The notes beneath the pieces are model-generated. The model worked only from the letters and a program-made list of their open reading frames with translations. It was not told the DNA's origin and did not search any database. Positions 41,402-51,119 of a stretch of 64,000 bases of DNA are shown here, piece after piece. Position 1 is the stretch's first letter, and the number at the start of each line of letters is the position of its first letter. This DNA is from JAQGMV01 sp035626595 (GTDB taxonomy: Bacteria; Pseudomonadota; Gammaproteobacteria; Burkholderiales; SG8-41), in NCBI GenBank assembly GCA_035626595.1, contig DASPNJ010000103.1, positions 159,763 through 223,762 of the forward strand, in the 5' to 3' direction. Position numbers and translations under genes: made by a program.

Positions 41402-43174
41402 TCAGCGGAATTCTTTTGCGCTGAATTTCCGGTACTTCGCCAGCAGCCGCTTCGGCTGCTTGAACGCATCGCGCCGGAACGGCTCGCCGAGCTCCTGCGT
41501 GAGCATCATGTTGATGACGGTCGCGCGCTGCGACTTGACCGCCCCGCGCAGCGCATCGCCGATCTCGTCCACGTGATCGACCGTGATGCCGTTCGCACCC
41601 ATCGATTCGGCGACGTCCGCGAAATTCGGGTTTTTCAAATTCGTCCCGAGATAGCGCTTCTCGAAGTAGTCGACCTGGTTCTTCTTCTCCGCGCCCCACT
41701 GGCCGTTGTTGAACACGATCGCGATCGCCGGGATGTTCTCGCGCACGCAGGTCATGACCTCGTTCAGGCTCATGCCCCACGCGCCGTCGCCGACGTAGGC
41801 GATCGACGGGCGGTCCGGCCGTCCGACCTTCGCGCCGATCGCGGCCGGATAGGCGTAGCCGCAGTTGCCGAAGCTCATCGCGGCGAGGAACGAAGGGGAG
41901 GTCTCGAAGTGTAGATAGCTGTTCGCGACCGAGCAGACGTTGCCGATGTCGGTCGAGACCATTGCGTTCTTCGGCATCGCTTTCGCGAGCGCGGCGAGCG
42001 CCTGGCGCGGCCCGATGCGCGTCTTCTCGTTCGGTGACGGCCATTTCGCGAGCTCGTCCTTCCACGCTTCTTTCTCGCGCTGGATCTCGGCGAGCCGCGC
42101 CTTGTTCGGCGAGAGCTTCACCTGCGCTTTCAGCCGCTGGAGGAGCTCGATCGCGGCGAGCCGCGCGTCGCCGCAGACGCCGATCGACACCTTCTTCACC
42201 AGCCCGAGCATGCGCTGATCCGTGTCGACCTGGATGATCTTCGCGTCCTTCGGCCAGTAGTCGAGGCCATGCTGCGGCAGCGTGCCGAACGGCCCGAGCC
42301 GCGAGCCGAGCGCGAGCACGACGTCGGCGCGTGAGATGAGCTTCATCGCCGCTTTCGAGCCCTGGTAGCCGAGCGGTCCGCACGCGAGCCGATGCGAGGC
42401 CGGGAAAGAATCGTTGTGCAGGTACGAGTTCACCACCGGCGCGCTCAGGTACTCGGCCAGCGCCACGCATTCCTGCACGCCGTCCGCCATGACGACGCCG
42501 CCGCCGGACACGATCACGGGGAACTTCGCTTTCGCGAGCAGCTTCGCCGCCGCGTCGAGCGACTCCGGACCGCCGCCCGAGCGCTCGATGCGGCGCGGCT
42601 GCGAAATCTCGAAATCGCCTTCGCCGTAGAAGTAGTCGCGCGGGATGTTGACCTGCACCGGTCCGCGCTCGGCCATCGCGATGTCAAACGCGCGGCCGGT
42701 GAGCTCGGCCATGCGCATCGGTGAATTCACGTGCACCTGCCACTTCGTGATCTTCGAGAAGATCGGCATCTGCTCGGTTTCCTGGAAGCCGCCGAGACCC
42801 ATCGTCAGGCTGCCGGACTCCGGCGTGATCGCGATGACCGGCGAATGCGCCCAGTATGCCGCGGCGATCGCGGTCACGAAGTTCGTGATGCCGGGACCGT
42901 TCTGCGCGATGCACACCCCGTGCTTGCCGGTGACCCGGGAGTAACCGTCGGCCATGTGCGCCGCGTTCTGCTCGTGCGCGACGGACACGAAGCGGATTCC
43001 GGCCAGCGGAAAGAGATCGTGCGCGTCCATATAGGCCGAGCCCACGATTCCGAACGTGTCCTTGACTCCCTGCGCCACCAGCGTTTCGACGAACGCTTCA
43101 CTCGGCGTCATCCGCACCTTGCCGCCGGCAAGCGCTGCTTTGGCGATGTTCTTGGGCTCGACCATGAGATTCAT
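41402..43174 (-). CDS. xsc: sulfoacetaldehyde acetyltransferase (ThDP enzyme)
   Basis: A 590-residue ThDP-dependent enzyme that turns sulfoacetaldehyde plus phosphate into acetyl phosphate and sulfite. It is distinguished from acetolactate synthase by blocks I recall from Xsc: TPSEAFVETLVAQGV, GIVGSAYMDAHDLFPLAGIR, SFPASHRLACGPLGYQGSKA, LPQHGLDYWPKDAKIIQVD and the C-terminal LTQELGEPFRRDAFKQP. The ThDP motif is GDGAWGMSLNEV...VFNN. ATG 43174 has GGAGG 7 nt upstream. No phosphate acetyltransferase or taurine genes adjoin it. Confidence 0.9.
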   Translation of the reverse strand: MNLMVEPKNIAKAALAGGKVRMTPSEAFVETLVAQGVKDTFGIVGSAYMDAHDLFPLAGIRFVSVAHEQNAAHMADGYSRVTGKHGVCIAQNGPGITNFVTAIAAAYWAHSPVIAITPESGSLTMGLGGFQETEQMPIFSKITKWQVHVNSPMRMAELTGRAFDIAMAERGPVQVNIPRDYFYGEGDFEISQPRRIERSGGGPESLDAAAKLLAKAKFPVIVSGGGVVMADGVQECVALAEYLSAPVVNSYLHNDSFPASHRLACGPLGYQGSKAAMKLISRADVVLALGSRLGPFGTLPQHGLDYWPKDAKIIQVDTDQRMLGLVKKVSIGVCGDARLAAIELLQRLKAQVKLSPNKARLAEIQREKEAWKDELAKWPSPNEKTRIGPRQALAALAKAMPKNAMVSTDIGNVCSVANSYLHFETSPSFLAAMSFGNCGYAYPAAIGAKVGRPDRPSIAYVGDGAWGMSLNEVMTCVRENIPAIAIVFNNGQWGAEKKNQVDYFEKRYLGTNLKNPNFADVAESMGANGITVDHVDEIGDALRGAVKSQRATVINMMLTQELGEPFRRDAFKQPKRLLAKYRKFSAKEFR

Positions 43175-43276
43175 AGGGGGTCCTCCAGTGGACGGGTTCG
43201 CGTGGGACGTGGGGGAAGCGCCGATTATTGCGTGCCGCTCGCGCCGGGCGCAAGGCTGGAGGTACCCGTCCCATGA

Positions 43277-43295
43277 GGTGCGCCAATGGCGCACC
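43277..43295. repeat. R2 19-nt hairpin after the RTX gene
   Basis: GGTGCGCC-AAT-GGCGCACC, 8 bp beyond the stop of the RTX gene on the minus strand. The rest of the 129-bp gap to the xsc start (43175-43303) should contain the xsc promoter, but no convincing boxes were found. Confidence 0.8.
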
Positions 43296-43303
43296 GGCGA
43301 TGC

Positions 43304-44431
43304 CTAAACGAACGCGTAATCCACGCCCGCGACAAGCGTCGCGTAGCCCGGCGTGAGCACGAGCGTTTCCGCCTGCCCCCCGAAGCTCGCGGCCGCAGTG
43401 ACCTGCCAGTGCGTGTCGTCGATACGCACGAACGCCGCACCGTCCGCGGACGTACCGTAGCCGCTGAACTCCAGCACGTCGCCGGTGCCGGCGAGTCCGG
43501 TGGCGGAGAGATCGGCGAGCGTGTCGCCGTGCGCTTCTCCTTTCGCAAACCGGAACGTGTCGCGTCCGCTTCCACCCACGAGCCAGTCGGCGCCGAGCCC
43601 GCCGTCGAGGGTGTCGTTGCCGTCCTGCCCCTGCAGGTTGTCGTTGCCCGCGCGACCGAACATCGTGTCGTCGCCGTTGCCGCCAATGACGTCGTTCACT
43701 CCAAGGTCGCCGTACAGCGTATCGCCGAACGCGCCGCCGGCAACACCTTCGATCGACGACCACGTGTCTCCGGCTGCCTCGCCGCCGTTTACCGCGGCAT
43801 TTGCAAGATCGACCGTTACCGCTGTGGCCGCATAGTAGTACGCCGCGTAATCGAATCCCTCACCGCCGTCGAGGGTGTCTCCACCGATGCCGCCCTCGAG
43901 ACGATCGCTGCCCGCGCCGCCCGCAAGAATATCGATGCCTGCCCGCGCCTGGAGATAGTCATTGCCGGCGGCACCTTCGAGGCCGTTGTCACCGTCGGTG
44001 CCGACGAGCGTGTCGTTGAACGGCGAACCGATCAGGCCTTCGATCGAGGAATACGTATCGCCTGCGGCATCGCCCGTGTTCTGCGTGTAGCCCGCGAGAT
44101 TGGCGAGCACGGCCGCTCCTGCGCCGGCATAGCTCGCGCGATCGAAGCCCACGTCGCCCAGAAGCCGGTCGGCGCCCGCTCCGCCGTCCAGCGTATCGTC
44201 GCCAGTCATCCCCAGCAAACTGTCGCTGCCGGCGCGCCCGACGAGCGTGTCGTTGCCGTCGAGACCGACGAGTTCGTTCGCATTCCCGTCACCGAGCAAC
44301 ACGTCGCCGAACGAAATCGATCCGTACAAGCCTTCGATGTCGCTGTAGGTATCGCCCGCGGCGTCACCGGTGTTCGCCGCGGCATCCGCGAGATCAACGG
44401 TGATCGGCGCTGCTGCGTAGTAATAGACCAC
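43304..44431 (-). CDS. RTX protein, C-terminal piece
   Basis: A 375-residue piece beginning inside the RTX region after the frameshift (VYYYAAAPITVDLADAAANT). Three 'DAAGDTYSSIEGLIGSPFND'-type RTX-linker blocks alternate with GNDTLDGG repeats. The final about 80 residues lack repeats (DTFRFAKGEAHGDTLADLSA then VLEFSGYG) and should be the type I secretion signal. It would not be translated alone unless a start inside it is used. Calcium would bind the nonapeptide repeats outside the cell. Confidence 0.6.
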   Translation of the reverse strand: MVYYYAAAPITVDLADAAANTGDAAGDTYSDIEGLYGSISFGDVLLGDGNANELVGLDGNDTLVGRAGSDSLLGMTGDDTLDGGAGADRLLGDVGFDRASYAGAGAAVLANLAGYTQNTGDAAGDTYSSIEGLIGSPFNDTLVGTDGDNGLEGAAGNDYLQARAGIDILAGGAGSDRLEGGIGGDTLDGGEGFDYAAYYYAATAVTVDLANAAVNGGEAAGDTWSSIEGVAGGAFGDTLYGDLGVNDVIGGNGDDTMFGRAGNDNLQGQDGNDTLDGGLGADWLVGGSGRDTFRFAKGEAHGDTLADLSATGLAGTGDVLEFSGYGTSADGAAFVRIDDTHWQVTAAASFGGQAETLVLTPGYATLVAGVDYAFV

Positions 44432-46887
44432 GTAGTCCTGTCCGCTGCCGCGTTCAGCACATCGCCGCCGCCGCCGCCTTCCAGACGATCGTTGCCCGCG
44501 CCGCCACTGAGGACGTCGGGAACACCGCGCGCCTGGATGTAATCGTTCCCGTCGCCGCCGTGGAGGATGTTCGGCAGGTTGTCGCCGACCAGCGTGTCGT
44601 TGAAGCGCGTGCCGATCAACCCTTCGATCGACCCGTAGGTATCGCCCGCAGCGTCGCCGGTGTTCTGCGAAGGCGTCGTGAGATTGGCAAGCACACCTGC
44701 GCTGGAGAAAACGTAGCTCGCCATGTCTGTGCCGCCGCCGCCCTGCAGCGCATCGGCGCCCGCGCCGGCTTCGAGCGTATCGCTCCCCGTGCCGCCCGTC
44801 AGCACGTCGTTTCCGGCGAATCCGAGCAGATGGTGGTTTCCGGATACCGCGCCCAGATCGATCGAATTCGCAAGATCGTCACCGGCCGTTCCGCTGGCGT
44901 TGTCGCCGATCGCGAAGACGCTGCCGTCGGCGAACACGAAGCTGCCGTTGGTGAGCGTCCGGAGGTCGCGGCTGAAGACGACGGTCTTGTCGCCGAGGGT
45001 GATCTCGAAGCTGTCGGTGCCCGGCGTGACCGTGAGCAGATTGGCACTGCCGTCCGCGAAGACGACGCGGTCGTCGACGTCGAAATCAGTGACCTGCGCC
45101 GGCAGCACGTTCCAGTACAGGTCGCCCACGTCCTGCACGCCGTACAGAAAATCCGCGTGCTCCAGAACGCCGAAGATGTCCTGCGCCGCGAGCGCATCGA
45201 AGCTCCCGGTCGCCGCGTACTGATAGGCCGCTGCGCCACCGTAGGCGGAACCGATCGCGGCATGCTGAAGATGGCCCGCAAGGTCGGCTTGAAACGCCCA
45301 ATCGGCGAGGCCGGGCTCGAGCGCCCGCAGCGCATCGAATTCGGCCACGATCGCGTCGAAGTCGTAGCTGCGTACGCCGTCGCCGACAAGCTGGAGAATG
45401 GCGTGCGGCTCCCAGTACTCGTACCAGTTTTCGATGCGCAGGCTCTCCGCGGCGCCGAGTCCGAGAACGAGGTCCTGTCCGTCGCGGCTCAGCGCGAGAT
45501 CGCCCGGCCCGATGCCGCTGCCGAGCGAGACCACGAGCGGCTGGCTGCCAAAGGCCAGGAAGCTGTCGCTTCCGTCGCCGCGGTTCAGCGCGAGCAGGGT
45601 CGGGTACGCCGAGAACGCGCTCATCTCCAGGCGGTCGTCGCCGGGGCCACCCGCAAACACCGTCTCGCCCTGAGCATTCAGAAGATCGTTGCCGATGCCG
45701 CCCGAGAGCAGATTCCTGCCGTCGTCGCCGTAGAGCGCATCCGCGCCGCCGCCGCCGTGCAGCACGTCGCTGCCGCTGTCCCATGCGCTGTTCACGAAAT
45801 CGCGCGGATCCTCGGGCAGCACCTGCATGCCGAAGAGCTGGTACTTCTGCAGCCAGAAGCTGACGCCGCCGCCACGGAGCTGATCATCGCCCGCGCCGCC
45901 GATGATCGTGTCGTTGCCGCCGAGGCCCTGCGCGTAGTCGTTGCCGCCGGCGAGGTCGAGCACATCGTCGAGCTGGGTCCCCTCGATCGCGTCGTCGCCG
46001 CCGGTCCCTGGTCCGTGATGCGGATCGATATCCGGCATCGCCGGAGCATGGGTCAGCATCTCTGCCATCGTGAGACGCGAGCCGTCGGCGAACTGGAAAT
46101 ACTCGATACCCGATCCACGGGAATCGTCGCTGTGCGGAATCAGGATCCGCACGCCGCGGTCCGATGCCCATCCGAGCTCCAGTGTGATGTAGGTCGATTC
46201 GCGGTTCGCCCTGCCCCACGAGAACGTCAGGTCGGAAAGCGAAACACCGGACAGGAACTGCACGAGGTCCGGGGCCGGGTCACCGAGCGGCCCGCCATAA
46301 AAATCTTCTGCGTGGCCCTCGTCCTCGATCAGATCGTAGCCAGCCTCGCCCGGAAGGACGAAGTAGGTGTCGGCACCACCGGTCCCTTCAAGTATGTCGT
46401 TGCCGGCACCGCCGACGAACCAGTCATCCGCCTTCGTCCCTCGCACGAGATCGTCGCCCGGGCCGGCGTCAACGAACACGCCGCGCCCGCCGCCATCAGC
46501 CCGCTCATGCCAGAAGCGGCCGTTCTGACGATCCACGATGTCATTGCCGTCGCCCGCCCTGACGAGATCCAGAGGGTAAAAGGACGAATACCACGAGGTC
46601 GCGATCTGGTTCGCACTGGGTCCGGCGTTGATCACCTCCAGCCGGTAGTTGTCCTGCCACTGCGCACCCGGCGTTGTCTCCAGCACCGGTGTGGCACGGG
46701 TGACTTCGGCGGCATCGCTCGAGCTCTCTACGACCGTCAGCACGGCTGTGCCGAGGTCATGCCAGGCGAGGCTGCCATCCGGCTGAAGCACGTAACCTTC
46801 GGCAATCAGGCGCGTGTAGAAAGACGCGCGCCATGCGGCGATGGCCTCATTCAGCAGAGCGGCATAGTCCGCCGGAGGCGCGTGCAA
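44206..46887 (-). CDS. RTX protein, middle piece
   Basis: In the same frame as the N-terminal piece; the TTG at 46887 is only the first possible start after the TGA. Contains a helical entry segment (YAALLNEAIAAWRASFYTRL), RTX nonapeptides, and two blocks like the 'haemolysin-type calcium-binding related' domain (VQFLSGVSLSDLTFSWGRAN and LVLGLGAAESLRIENWYEYW). A non-repeat region around 560-660 (LADWAFQADLAGHLQHAAIG) is followed by more RTX. The last about 80 residues (from ADRTTWSIT) are out of the true frame because of the missing base near 44450. Confidence 0.6.
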   Translation of the reverse strand: MHAPPADYAALLNEAIAAWRASFYTRLIAEGYVLQPDGSLAWHDLGTAVLTVVESSSDAAEVTRATPVLETTPGAQWQDNYRLEVINAGPSANQIATSWYSSFYPLDLVRAGDGNDIVDRQNGRFWHERADGGGRGVFVDAGPGDDLVRGTKADDWFVGGAGNDILEGTGGADTYFVLPGEAGYDLIEDEGHAEDFYGGPLGDPAPDLVQFLSGVSLSDLTFSWGRANRESTYITLELGWASDRGVRILIPHSDDSRGSGIEYFQFADGSRLTMAEMLTHAPAMPDIDPHHGPGTGGDDAIEGTQLDDVLDLAGGNDYAQGLGGNDTIIGGAGDDQLRGGGVSFWLQKYQLFGMQVLPEDPRDFVNSAWDSGSDVLHGGGGADALYGDDGRNLLSGGIGNDLLNAQGETVFAGGPGDDRLEMSAFSAYPTLLALNRGDGSDSFLAFGSQPLVVSLGSGIGPGDLALSRDGQDLVLGLGAAESLRIENWYEYWEPHAILQLVGDGVRSYDFDAIVAEFDALRALEPGLADWAFQADLAGHLQHAAIGSAYGGAAAYQYAATGSFDALAAQDIFGVLEHADFLYGVQDVGDLYWNVLPAQVTDFDVDDRVVFADGSANLLTVTPGTDSFEITLGDKTVVFSRDLRTLTNGSFVFADGSVFAIGDNASGTAGDDLANSIDLGAVSGNHHLLGFAGNDVLTGGTGSDTLEAGAGADALQGGGGTDMASYVFSSAGVLANLTTPSQNTGDAAGDTYGSIEGLIGTRFNDTLVGDNLPNILHGGDGNDYIQARGVPDVLSGGAGNDRLEGGGGGDVLNAAADRTTWSITTQQRRSPLISRMPRRTPVTPRAIPTATSKACTDRFRSATCCSVTGMRTNSSVSTATTRSSGAPAATVCWG

Positions 46888-46938
46888 GCTCGGCAGGTCC
46901 GGAATCGGCAGCGTCTGGCCGGAGCCCAGATCGACACG

Positions 46939-49900
46939 TCAGTCGGCGAGCTGGTAATCCTCGATCAGCAGCCCGTCGGCCGTGTGCTTGATGCCGACGA
47001 AGAAATCGTCGCCGCGCGCTTCGCCGTAGAGATTGCCGATGGAGAGCGCGCTGCCGAACGTAAGCAGACCGCCGCCAGTGTCGGTTGCCGTATCGGTGCC
47101 CATGCCCCACGAAAGCAGGTAGCGGTCGTCGCCCGCGGCCCCGGCCAGCGTGTCGCTGCCGACGCTGCCGTCGAGAACGTCGTGCCCCGCACCGCCGTCG
47201 AGCGCATCGTTGCCGGCGCCGCCCTGGAGCGTGTCATCGGCGTCGCCGCCGTCGAGCACGTCGTCCCCTTCGCCGCCGTCCAGGTTGTCGTTACCGAGCC
47301 CGCCTGCCAGCGAGTCGTTTCCGATGTCGCCCAGCAGCGCATCATCGCCGCCTTCACCGTGGAGCACGTCGTCGCCACCCGCGCCGTTCACCACGTCGTT
47401 GCCGAGTCCGGCATGCACAACGTCGTCGCCCCAGCTCGCATCGACCGAGTCGGACACTGCCGTGCCCTGCAGCGCGTCGTTCGCGCTGCTGCCGATGAGC
47501 ACGAGATGACCGATCGCGGAGATCACGCCGAGGGCGTCGAGAAACATACCGTTCGCGAAGTCGTAGCGGCTGATCGCGCCCTCGAGCCCGTCGAGGACCG
47601 TCACGCTCCACTCCGCGTTCGCGAGCTCGAGATACCGCGTGCCATCCTCCTCGATGCGCGCCTCGGCCGTCAGCGCGGCGACCGCCACACCGGCGCCGAA
47701 AGAGACGGTGTTGACGCCTTCGATGTCCAGGATGGTGTCGGAGCCCGCCTCGCCGGCACTGGCCGGGCCGACGATGTAGTAATCGTCCCCGGCTCCGCCG
47801 AGGAGCACGTTTACACCGGAGCCCCCGGCAAGCATATCGCCGCCGCCGTCGCCAAGGAGCGTGTCGTCACCGCTGCCGCCGTCCAGATAATCATCGCCGT
47901 GGTGCTCCAGGGCGAGCAGGGACAGCGAGGCATCGCCGAACAGCACGTCGTCGTCGGCGCCGCCATACAACGTGTCGCGGCCGGCGAAGCCGCCCATGAA
48001 GTCGTCGCCCGGGCCGCCCTCGAGCAGGTCGTCGCCGTGGTATTGAACGGCGATGTCGGCGCCATCGCCGAGCACCAGGTCATCACCGATGCCGCCGTAC
48101 ATGATGTCCGCGCCTCCGTCGCCGCGCATCTGGTCGTTTCCGTCGCCGCCATCGACGAAGTCGTCGCCGTACAGATCCTGCCCCGGCGCCAGGCCGTTGC
48201 CGCTGTCGCCGGCAAGCACGTCATCGTCCGCGCCGCCGATTACGATGTCGGAGCCGGTGTCGCCTATGATGAGGTCGTAGCCGCTCTCGCCGTACGCCGC
48301 ATCGTCTCCGGGACCCGCGATGATCCAGTCGTCACCGGTGCCCGCATACAGGCTGTCCGCGCCCGAATCCGCCGGCGCGTCCACGAAGCCGGTTTCCACG
48401 GGATAGAAAACGCGCAGAAAGCCGTTCGCGACATAGCCCCAATGGTCGAGCTCGCCGCTGGGGGTCGTCACGCCGAAGATGACGCTTCCATTGCCGAAGA
48501 GCTTGTAGCCTTCGCCGCTGAACGAGGCGCGTATGACGTAGTCGGCATCACCCATGATGCTGTCGTGCCCGCCGCCGCCGATGATGAGGTCGTCACCGCC
48601 GCCGCCGCTCAAGCCTTCGTCGTCGGCCGCGCCAACGAGCAGATCGTCGCCGGAACCGCCCGCAAGCCAGTCGCCGGTGCTGCCGCTGCCGGATTCGTCG
48701 GCACCGGCGGCGATCGCCGCAGCCATGCTCGTTTCTGTCAGCGCATAGAGCTGGTCGTTGCCCGCGCGTCCGATCAGGATGTCGAGCCCGGCGCCGCCTT
48801 CGAGCATGTCATTGCCCGCGCCGCCGTCCAGGTAATCGCCCTCGCCGCCGGCGCTCGCGTGATCGTCGCCGCCTTTGGCGAGCACGATATTTCGCCCCTC
48901 ACCGGCGAGGATCCTGTCGTTGCCCTCGCTGCCGTTGAGGAAATCGTCACGCTCTACGAAGATCGCCGGATCGGTGACGACGTTATCGAGATCGTCGAAC
49001 TCGATCTGGACGCCTTCGGTTGCGAGGTCCTGATCGATCGGCTCGCGGTCGCCGAGGATGTTCAGCGTCGTCGCGGGATCCACGAAGGCGTCCCTGAGAT
49101 CGATGCCGAAGTCGCCTTCCGCCCACGTATCGACGACGATACTGAAACCGTCCGTGGTGCTGATCGTCAGCGGCGAATTGCGCGTGAACGTGACTTTGCC
49201 GTCCGGCGAGACCCAGGTATCCGGATCGCTTGTTGCGTATCCGACGAGATTCCGCTCTTCCGTCGAGACCGCGCCGAGCGCATCGACCGTCTTGAACAGG
49301 AGAACGTTGTCACCGCTGTCCCGGACGATGTCGCGTCCGCCGTCGGACCAGAGCGCGTACTTGTCCCTGCCGTCCCCTCCCGCCAGGGTATCGACCGTTT
49401 GATCGCCGCGGCCGCCGTCTATGTTGTCCGAACCGCCGCCGCCTTCGAGAACGTTGGCGGCACGATTTCCAACCAGCAGGTCGTTGGCACCGCCGCCTGT
49501 TGCGTTCTCGATCAACGTATCGAACGCGATGGCGACGTTGCGGGTGACGCGCGCGGTGCTCCCCGGCGCAAGGCCGCGTGGCGAGGCGATGGTATTGACC
49601 GTTCCTTCATGCAGGCGGATCTCGAGGCCGCCATCGACGTCGGTATAGAGATGCGCATCGAACGTGTCGATTCCACCCGAATCGAAAATCGCCTTGATCT
49701 GGCCGCCGTAGATCGTCGTACGCGCGTTGCTGTTGACGTAGTCGAGGCGGCTCGGCTCCGCCGTGGGCACGAACGTGTAAACGGTATCCGTGGGCTCTAC
49801 TGCGCGCGCGCCATACCACGATTGAAGCGCAGCGATATCCAGGAGCAACGGAGTAACGGCATACCGCTGTCCGGGAATATTGGGATCTCCGTGACTTTCG

Positions 49901-50400
49901 GTATCCGTATATGCCATGACCGACGTGGAACGATCGATCGAATCGGATACGCCACCACCCGCGAAATCAGGATGCTCCAGTCCAAGCCGATGCCCAATCT
50001 CGTGGATCAGCGCGAAGTAGCCATAGCCGCCCAGTTCGAGATCCACAGTCTGTGTATCGAGGAGCACGAACTCCTCATATTGCACTCCGCCATACCTGGA
50101 GGCTGGCGTCGCGTTCTTGATGAGCGGAACGTATCCGAAGCGCATCTGCGCCGCGTTTTCGGCTGTCGCCGGCGCAAAAGTCACATTGATCAGCGACTGG
50201 ATCTGGCCGAGGATGTGCTCGACGGCAGCACGCTGATTCGAGTTCGGCGCGAATTCGGTCGCCAGCGTCGGACCGAGAATATCCGCGGGCGGCAACGGAA
50301 CGTTGAATCCGGTCGGAAGAAAGTCGTAGTAGATCGTCGCGCCCGGTGCAAAGGGTCGCGTATCGGCAAGCAGGAAGTTGGCGTCGGAGCGATCGGGCAT
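46939..50400 (-). CDS. serralysin-like M10 metalloprotease with RTX repeats, N-terminal piece
   Basis: A 1153-residue piece. The protease domain (about 1-260) has the metzincin zinc site HEIGHRLGLEH (133-143) and the Met-turn SVMAYTD (M162), as in serralysins (peptidase family M10B), and no signal peptide, as expected for type I secretion. The rest is RTX repeats in several blocks with breaks (for example 380-470). The ATG at 50400 has no good ribosome site. It lies 27 bp after the small secreted-protein gene at 50428, so the two are probably one operon. No secretion ABC transporter is in the window. Confidence 0.75.
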   Translation of the reverse strand: MPDRSDANFLLADTRPFAPGATIYYDFLPTGFNVPLPPADILGPTLATEFAPNSNQRAAVEHILGQIQSLINVTFAPATAENAAQMRFGYVPLIKNATPASRYGGVQYEEFVLLDTQTVDLELGGYGYFALIHEIGHRLGLEHPDFAGGGVSDSIDRSTSVMAYTDTESHGDPNIPGQRYAVTPLLLDIAALQSWYGARAVEPTDTVYTFVPTAEPSRLDYVNSNARTTIYGGQIKAIFDSGGIDTFDAHLYTDVDGGLEIRLHEGTVNTIASPRGLAPGSTARVTRNVAIAFDTLIENATGGGANDLLVGNRAANVLEGGGGSDNIDGGRGDQTVDTLAGGDGRDKYALWSDGGRDIVRDSGDNVLLFKTVDALGAVSTEERNLVGYATSDPDTWVSPDGKVTFTRNSPLTISTTDGFSIVVDTWAEGDFGIDLRDAFVDPATTLNILGDREPIDQDLATEGVQIEFDDLDNVVTDPAIFVERDDFLNGSEGNDRILAGEGRNIVLAKGGDDHASAGGEGDYLDGGAGNDMLEGGAGLDILIGRAGNDQLYALTETSMAAAIAAGADESGSGSTGDWLAGGSGDDLLVGAADDEGLSGGGGDDLIIGGGGHDSIMGDADYVIRASFSGEGYKLFGNGSVIFGVTTPSGELDHWGYVANGFLRVFYPVETGFVDAPADSGADSLYAGTGDDWIIAGPGDDAAYGESGYDLIIGDTGSDIVIGGADDDVLAGDSGNGLAPGQDLYGDDFVDGGDGNDQMRGDGGADIMYGGIGDDLVLGDGADIAVQYHGDDLLEGGPGDDFMGGFAGRDTLYGGADDDVLFGDASLSLLALEHHGDDYLDGGSGDDTLLGDGGGDMLAGGSGVNVLLGGAGDDYYIVGPASAGEAGSDTILDIEGVNTVSFGAGVAVAALTAEARIEEDGTRYLELANAEWSVTVLDGLEGAISRYDFANGMFLDALGVISAIGHLVLIGSSANDALQGTAVSDSVDASWGDDVVHAGLGNDVVNGAGGDDVLHGEGGDDALLGDIGNDSLAGGLGNDNLDGGEGDDVLDGGDADDTLQGGAGNDALDGGAGHDVLDGSVGSDTLAGAAGDDRYLLSWGMGTDTATDTGGGLLTFGSALSIGNLYGEARGDDFFVGIKHTADGLLIEDYQLAD

Positions 50401-50427
50401 GGGAGCGGGCTTTTTCGTCGGATTTGG

Positions 50428-51009
50428 TTAACGACTGGTTTTCAATGTTTCGATTGCAGCGTCTACCGCGGAACGTTCCTCGAGGCTGAAGTGAAACGTC
50501 TGCGGATGTACAACCTGCGCGTGCCAACCTTCACGTAACTCGGCCGGGTAAGCTGCGTGTGTCGTGGGATTGGCCGGCTGAAGCAGCAGGATATTCGTGC
50601 CGTGCTCGAGTCGCGGCAGAACCGAATGCATGTCGCCGGAGCTTCTCAGCATTATTCGAATTCGCTGTCCGGTCGGACACGGGACGGTGCAGTACAGCGC
50701 GTCCAGCACCATTCCTTCCAGGAGAATGCCGCCGTGATAGTTCGACACGAGCGTCGGTGGCGGAACGATCTTCCAGTGTTCGCCGGGCTGTTGTGCAAAA
50801 GCAATCCAGTGCACGCGCACGCCCTTGACGACCAGCACCATGGAAGTCGCGCGCAACGCTTGTTCGAGCGTCGGCGGACGCGGTGCTGCAGGGAGCGTGG
50901 CAGTCGCATCGGACGCAGCAATCAGGGCGACAGCAGATACGGTTCTGGCGAGCACTGTCATGCGCGCACGAAACACGGTCGACAGCCGCCAGCGCGTCGT
51001 GGGACGCAT
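50428..51009 (-). CDS. hypothetical secreted protein, 193 aa
   Basis: A signal-peptide-like N-terminus (ARMTVLARTVSAVALIAASD; a start at the internal ATG 50961 is possible) followed by a soluble domain with two Cys in ALYCTVPCPTGQRIR. It has HSVLPRLEHGTNILLLQPAN and VVHPQTFHFSLEERSAVDAA. I do not recognise the family. It lies directly before the RTX protease on the same strand and may be a partner of it (an inhibitor or chaperone would be guesses). Confidence 0.65.
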   Translation of the reverse strand: MRPTTRWRLSTVFRARMTVLARTVSAVALIAASDATATLPAAPRPPTLEQALRATSMVLVVKGVRVHWIAFAQQPGEHWKIVPPPTLVSNYHGGILLEGMVLDALYCTVPCPTGQRIRIMLRSSGDMHSVLPRLEHGTNILLLQPANPTTHAAYPAELREGWHAQVVHPQTFHFSLEERSAVDAAIETLKTSR

Positions 51010-51119
51010 ACCCCCGTTGCACGTCTGAATAAGAACTGCCCGGCGTCGTCGCTGCCGCAGTGCTTCTTTATTGGTGTTCTACACGTGCGCGGCGGTTTGG
51101 AATCCGCGGCTCCGAATCG

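Larger units (their letters stand above)
43304..50400 (-). pseudogene. giant secreted serralysin-like metalloprotease/RTX protein, broken by one stop and one frameshift
   Basis: Read as one gene it would give about 2365 residues: an N-terminal M10-type zinc protease, long RTX regions (GGxGxDxLxGG nonapeptides) and a type I secretion C-terminus ending DYAFV. Two defects split it. First, a TGA at 46941-46939 lies between two pieces in the same frame (LLIEDYQLAD-stop-RVDLGSGQTLPIPDLPS); a TGG Trp there would fit. Second, near 44450 one base is missing: AACGCGGCAGCGG should read AACGGCGGCAGCGG to keep the GGSGQDYV RTX pattern. All pieces remain well conserved, so the breaks are recent or are sequence errors. 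A long open frame on the opposite strand (44560-50538) is a codon-usage shadow. Confidence 0.75.

Noticed and set aside
44560..50538. A 1992-codon open frame on the plus strand opposite the RTX gene
   Set aside because: It mirrors RTX codon usage (Gly-Asp-rich repeats read backwards give Val/Ala/Arg-rich text), has no domain sense, and the minus strand carries the zinc-protease and RTX motifs.
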